Part shown: piece after piece, positions 6,515 to 8,123 of the stretch
Layout: the number at the start of each line of letters is the position of its first letter
How positions within the stretch are numbered: the stretch's first letter is position 1
Origin: Anaerolineales bacterium
Lineage (GTDB): Bacteria > Chloroflexota > Anaerolineae > Anaerolineales > DRMV01
Direction of reading: 5' to 3'
Assembly: GCA_015494815.1 (NCBI GenBank)
Contig: WGAK01000238.1
Coordinates: forward strand, 1 to 8,123
DNA: 8,123 nucleotides
Translations under genes and position numbers: made by a program
Notes under the pieces: model-generated
Seen by the model: the letters and a program-made list of their open reading frames with translations, nothing else
What the model was told of the DNA's origin: nothing
Database searches by the model: none

Positions 6515-7048
6515 TTCTCGGGCAAGGTCCTGGAGGGCCTGGATGTGCCCTACACGGGCTTCTTGCTGCCCGCCGGCGAAGGGCTGCCCGAGGGCTTTGC
6601 CATGGAGGTGTACGCCTTAGAGACGCCGCGGCAGTTGGTGATTTTTGCCGAACGGCTGGTGTGCTACCAGGGCCCGCATCCCTACTTCGAGGTTACCGAT
6701 GTGCTGGCGCTGCCGACGCCCGCCATGTATCAGGCGTTGAGCATTGGCCCCGGCCTTTATGCCCACGAGGCAGACGGCATGGGCACAAGTTTCTGGGGCG
6801 ATGCCCGGCCGGAGAACCCGATGGCCTTTTTGGGGTTGGTTTTGGGCGTGGATTGTACGCCGCCTGTACCGCGCGTGAGTGTGGTGCAGATGGAGGTGGA
6901 CCCGGCCGTGCTTCCGGCCGTGTACACGCCCGAAACCCGGATCCCTGTGCAGGTGACGCAGGCCTGGTATTTCGACGCCGCGGGCTCCCAGCGGCTGGTG
7001 CCGTTGGACAGCAGTGCCTGGACCTGTCAGACGACTTACGGGCCGTAG
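6116..7048 (+). CDS. Lipoprotein of unknown function, tandem paralogue 2
   Basis: The 310-residue paralogue of the preceding gene has the same architecture: basic n-region, hydrophobic segment, lipobox L25-S26-A27-C28, helix-prone segment and Pro/Thr/Ala linker to about 107. Within the linker region it differs from paralogue 1 at P70L and P104S. The C-terminal domain carries four Cys (110, 183, 247, 304) matching those of paralogue 1, with shared islands GFAMEVY, EVTDVLALP, NPMAFLGLVLGVDC and VDPAVLPA...IPVQVTQAWYFD. Between the islands it has diverged and gained residues (for example around GLYAHEADGMGTSFWGDA). The ATG at 6116 follows GGAGG by 6 bases, exactly as in paralogue 1; the in-frame GTG at 6101 lies upstream of the ribosome binding site and is unlikely. 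It is probably transcribed with paralogue 1. Its stop codon lies only six bases from the stop of the convergent polyprenyl synthase gene, and no terminator is visible. Confidence 0.9.
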   Translation: MSRVFARWPRRLAWLGISVGVLLALSACAPAAPPTSDLAQDLLATQVSLALTQTAVVAAAPALPSALPSLTPLLPTPTALPIPTASPTAAPTAVPTAVPTLPPSPYDGPCTPELTTSDVTPTWGDWDSYRGYRFSGKVLEGLDVPYTGFLLPAGEGLPEGFAMEVYALETPRQLVIFAERLVCYQGPHPYFEVTDVLALPTPAMYQALSIGPGLYAHEADGMGTSFWGDARPENPMAFLGLVLGVDCTPPVPRVSVVQMEVDPAVLPAVYTPETRIPVQVTQAWYFDAAGSQRLVPLDSSAWTCQTTYGP

Positions 7049-7054
7049 GTCGGG

Positions 7055-8071
7055 CTATGCATCCCGCTTGAGCAGGCGCTCGGCCAGGGCGCGCAGCGCG
7101 GCGTGGGCTTGCGGGTCGGCTGCGGGGGCGGCGTCCAGGGCCGCGTGGGCGCGTTGGGTCCACGCCTGGGCCTGGGCCGTGGTGTAGTCGCGCGCGCCGG
7201 CATCGGCAAGCAGCGCGGCCAGGCGCGGGGCTTCGTCCTCGCGGATGGCCCCCTGGGCCCAGCGCCGCGCGAACGCGGACCCGCGCTGCCGCAGCCCGTA
7301 GAGCACGGGCAGGCTGTTCTTGCGGGCCACCAGGTCGCTGGCCGTGGACTTGCCCGTGCGGGTTGGGTCCCCCCAGACGCCCAGGTAGTCGTCCCACACC
7401 TGAAAGGCCAGCCCCAGGGCCCGGCCAAACTGCCCATACGCGGCGGCCTGCTTGGGGCCGAGCCCGCCCGTGTATGCGCCCAGCAGCGCGGCGGTCTCCA
7501 GCAGGGCCGCGGTTTTGCCTTCCACCATCGGCCAATACGCGTCTTCGTCCAGGTCCGTGCGGCCTTCGTAGGCCAGGTCCAGGTGTTGGCCCTGGGTCAG
7601 CCGCAGGCATGCCGTGGCCAGCAGCGCGGTGGGCGGCTCGGAGCAGGCCGGGTTGGGGGCCAGGTCGGCCAACGCGCGAAAGGCCAGCGCGAACAGCGCG
7701 TCGCCGGCGTTGATGGCCTGGGCCACGCCCCACAGGTGCCACACCGTCGGGCGACCACGGCGCAGGGGGCTTTGGTCCTGGATGTCGTCGTGCAGCAGCG
7801 AGAAGTTGTGGATGAACTCCACCGCGGCCGCGGCCGGAAGCGCGGGTTCCCACACGCCCCCCGCGGCCTGGGCCGTGAGCAGCGTCAGCCAGGGGCGCAC
7901 CCGTTTGCCGCGCGCCCGCGGTCCGGCCCCGCGGCCTTCCCAGCCCATGTGATAGGCCACCATGCGGGCCAGCGCCGCGGGCCGGATGTGGCGTTCCACA
8001 TAGCGTTGCAGCGTGGCTTCCAGCGCGGGCAACATGGCCTCGCGATAGGTCTGGAGCAGGGCTTCGGTCAT
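7055..8071 (-). CDS. Polyprenyl synthase (trans-isoprenyl diphosphate synthase, short-chain type)
   Basis: This 338-residue protein has the features of all-trans isoprenyl diphosphate synthases, which condense isopentenyl diphosphate with an allylic diphosphate to make C15-C20 or longer precursors. GKRVRP (55-60) is the IPP-binding segment. The first Asp-rich motif is DDIQD (95-99), followed by LRRGRPT (103-109). GKT (185-187), FQVWDD (223-228) and GKSTASDL (240-247) with RKNSLPV (250-256) complete the fold. The second Asp-rich motif reads DDYLG with a later D235 (DDYLGVWGD), so the canonical third Asp is replaced by Gly; this variant is known in related actinobacterial-type enzymes. F90, five residues before the first motif, is bulky and favours a short product, but exact chain length cannot be fixed. 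The ATG at 8071 has GAGG (8081-8078 on the minus strand) 6 bases upstream. Its N-terminus may be coupled to an upstream minus-strand gene. Confidence 0.92.
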   Translation of the reverse strand: MTEALLQTYREAMLPALEATLQRYVERHIRPAALARMVAYHMGWEGRGAGPRARGKRVRPWLTLLTAQAAGGVWEPALPAAAAVEFIHNFSLLHDDIQDQSPLRRGRPTVWHLWGVAQAINAGDALFALAFRALADLAPNPACSEPPTALLATACLRLTQGQHLDLAYEGRTDLDEDAYWPMVEGKTAALLETAALLGAYTGGLGPKQAAAYGQFGRALGLAFQVWDDYLGVWGDPTRTGKSTASDLVARKNSLPVLYGLRQRGSAFARRWAQGAIREDEAPRLAALLADAGARDYTTAQAQAWTQRAHAALDAAPAADPQAHAALRALAERLLKRDA

Positions 8072-8074
8072 GCT

Positions 8075-8122
8075 TCACCTCGCGGCGACAATGACGGCAG
8101 CGGCGGCAAGGGCCCGGCCGCA
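8075..8122 (-). CDS. Possible C-terminal end of an upstream minus-strand gene (very short, uncertain)
   Basis: Reading the minus strand from the window edge, one frame gives CGRALAAAAVIVAAR and stops with TGA at 8077-8075, three bases before the polyprenyl synthase ATG. That spacing would be typical of a translationally coupled operon. A second frame is also open and stops at a TGA overlapping that ATG (ATGA). With only about 50 bases visible, neither reading can be confirmed, and the stretch may be non-coding leader. Confidence 0.28.
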   Translation of the reverse strand, partial: CGRALAAAAVIVAAR

Positions 8123-8123
8123 C

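Noticed and set aside
6109..7071. 320-codon + strand frame overlapping lipoprotein 2
   Set aside because: The frame starting at 6116 has the proper ribosome binding site, a lipobox and a paralogue; the alternative is Arg/Gly/Ala/His-rich and is a shadow.
6693..8123. 476-codon open frame on the minus strand running off the right edge
   Set aside because: It overlaps both the polyprenyl synthase gene and lipoprotein 2, is extremely Arg/Pro/Gly-rich, and shows no motif. The synthase frame carries all catalytic motifs.

Overview
The window is GC-rich (roughly two-thirds G+C by eye), densely coding bacterial DNA. The genes here (a ClpC unfoldase, uracil phosphoribosyltransferase, a short-chain polyprenyl synthase and two Cys-anchored lipoproteins with Thr/Pro/Ala linkers) fit a Chloroflexota bacterium, possibly from the Anaerolineae. 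That assignment rests on protein style and gene content and is an inference. No tRNA, rRNA, CRISPR array or transposase gene is visible.

Layout. (1) Positions 3-890 (+) hold the C-terminal part of a gene that begins before the window; its repeated blade-like motifs suggest a beta-propeller of unknown function. (2) Positions 891-1162 are non-coding, with two adjacent inverted repeats, then a good -35/-10 promoter and a perfect GC palindrome at the predicted transcription start. (3) Positions 1163-1645 (+) encode a stand-alone flavin reductase domain protein, closed by a strong terminator. (4) clpC (1845-4379, +) has an extended -10 promoter, an 85-nt leader and a GTG start, and is closed by a strong terminator. 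(5) upp (4471-5097, +) follows. (6) Two paralogous lipoprotein genes lie in tandem (5165-6073 and 6116-7048, +). (7) A polyprenyl synthase gene (7055-8071, -) is convergent with the second lipoprotein gene, with only six bases between the stop codons. A possible end of a further minus-strand gene lies at the right edge.

How the genes work together. The window looks like a set of mostly independent housekeeping units: protein quality control (ClpC with a ClpP encoded elsewhere), pyrimidine salvage (Upp), isoprenoid chain elongation and flavin reduction. No shared pathway is evident.

The most unusual feature is the lipoprotein pair. A 414-bp block covering the ribosome binding site, signal peptide, low-complexity linker and first conserved Cys is about 95% identical between the copies with no gaps. 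The rest of each gene has diverged at the DNA level yet is still related as protein. This points to a duplication whose 5' half was later homogenised, or to exchange of a secretion/anchor module.
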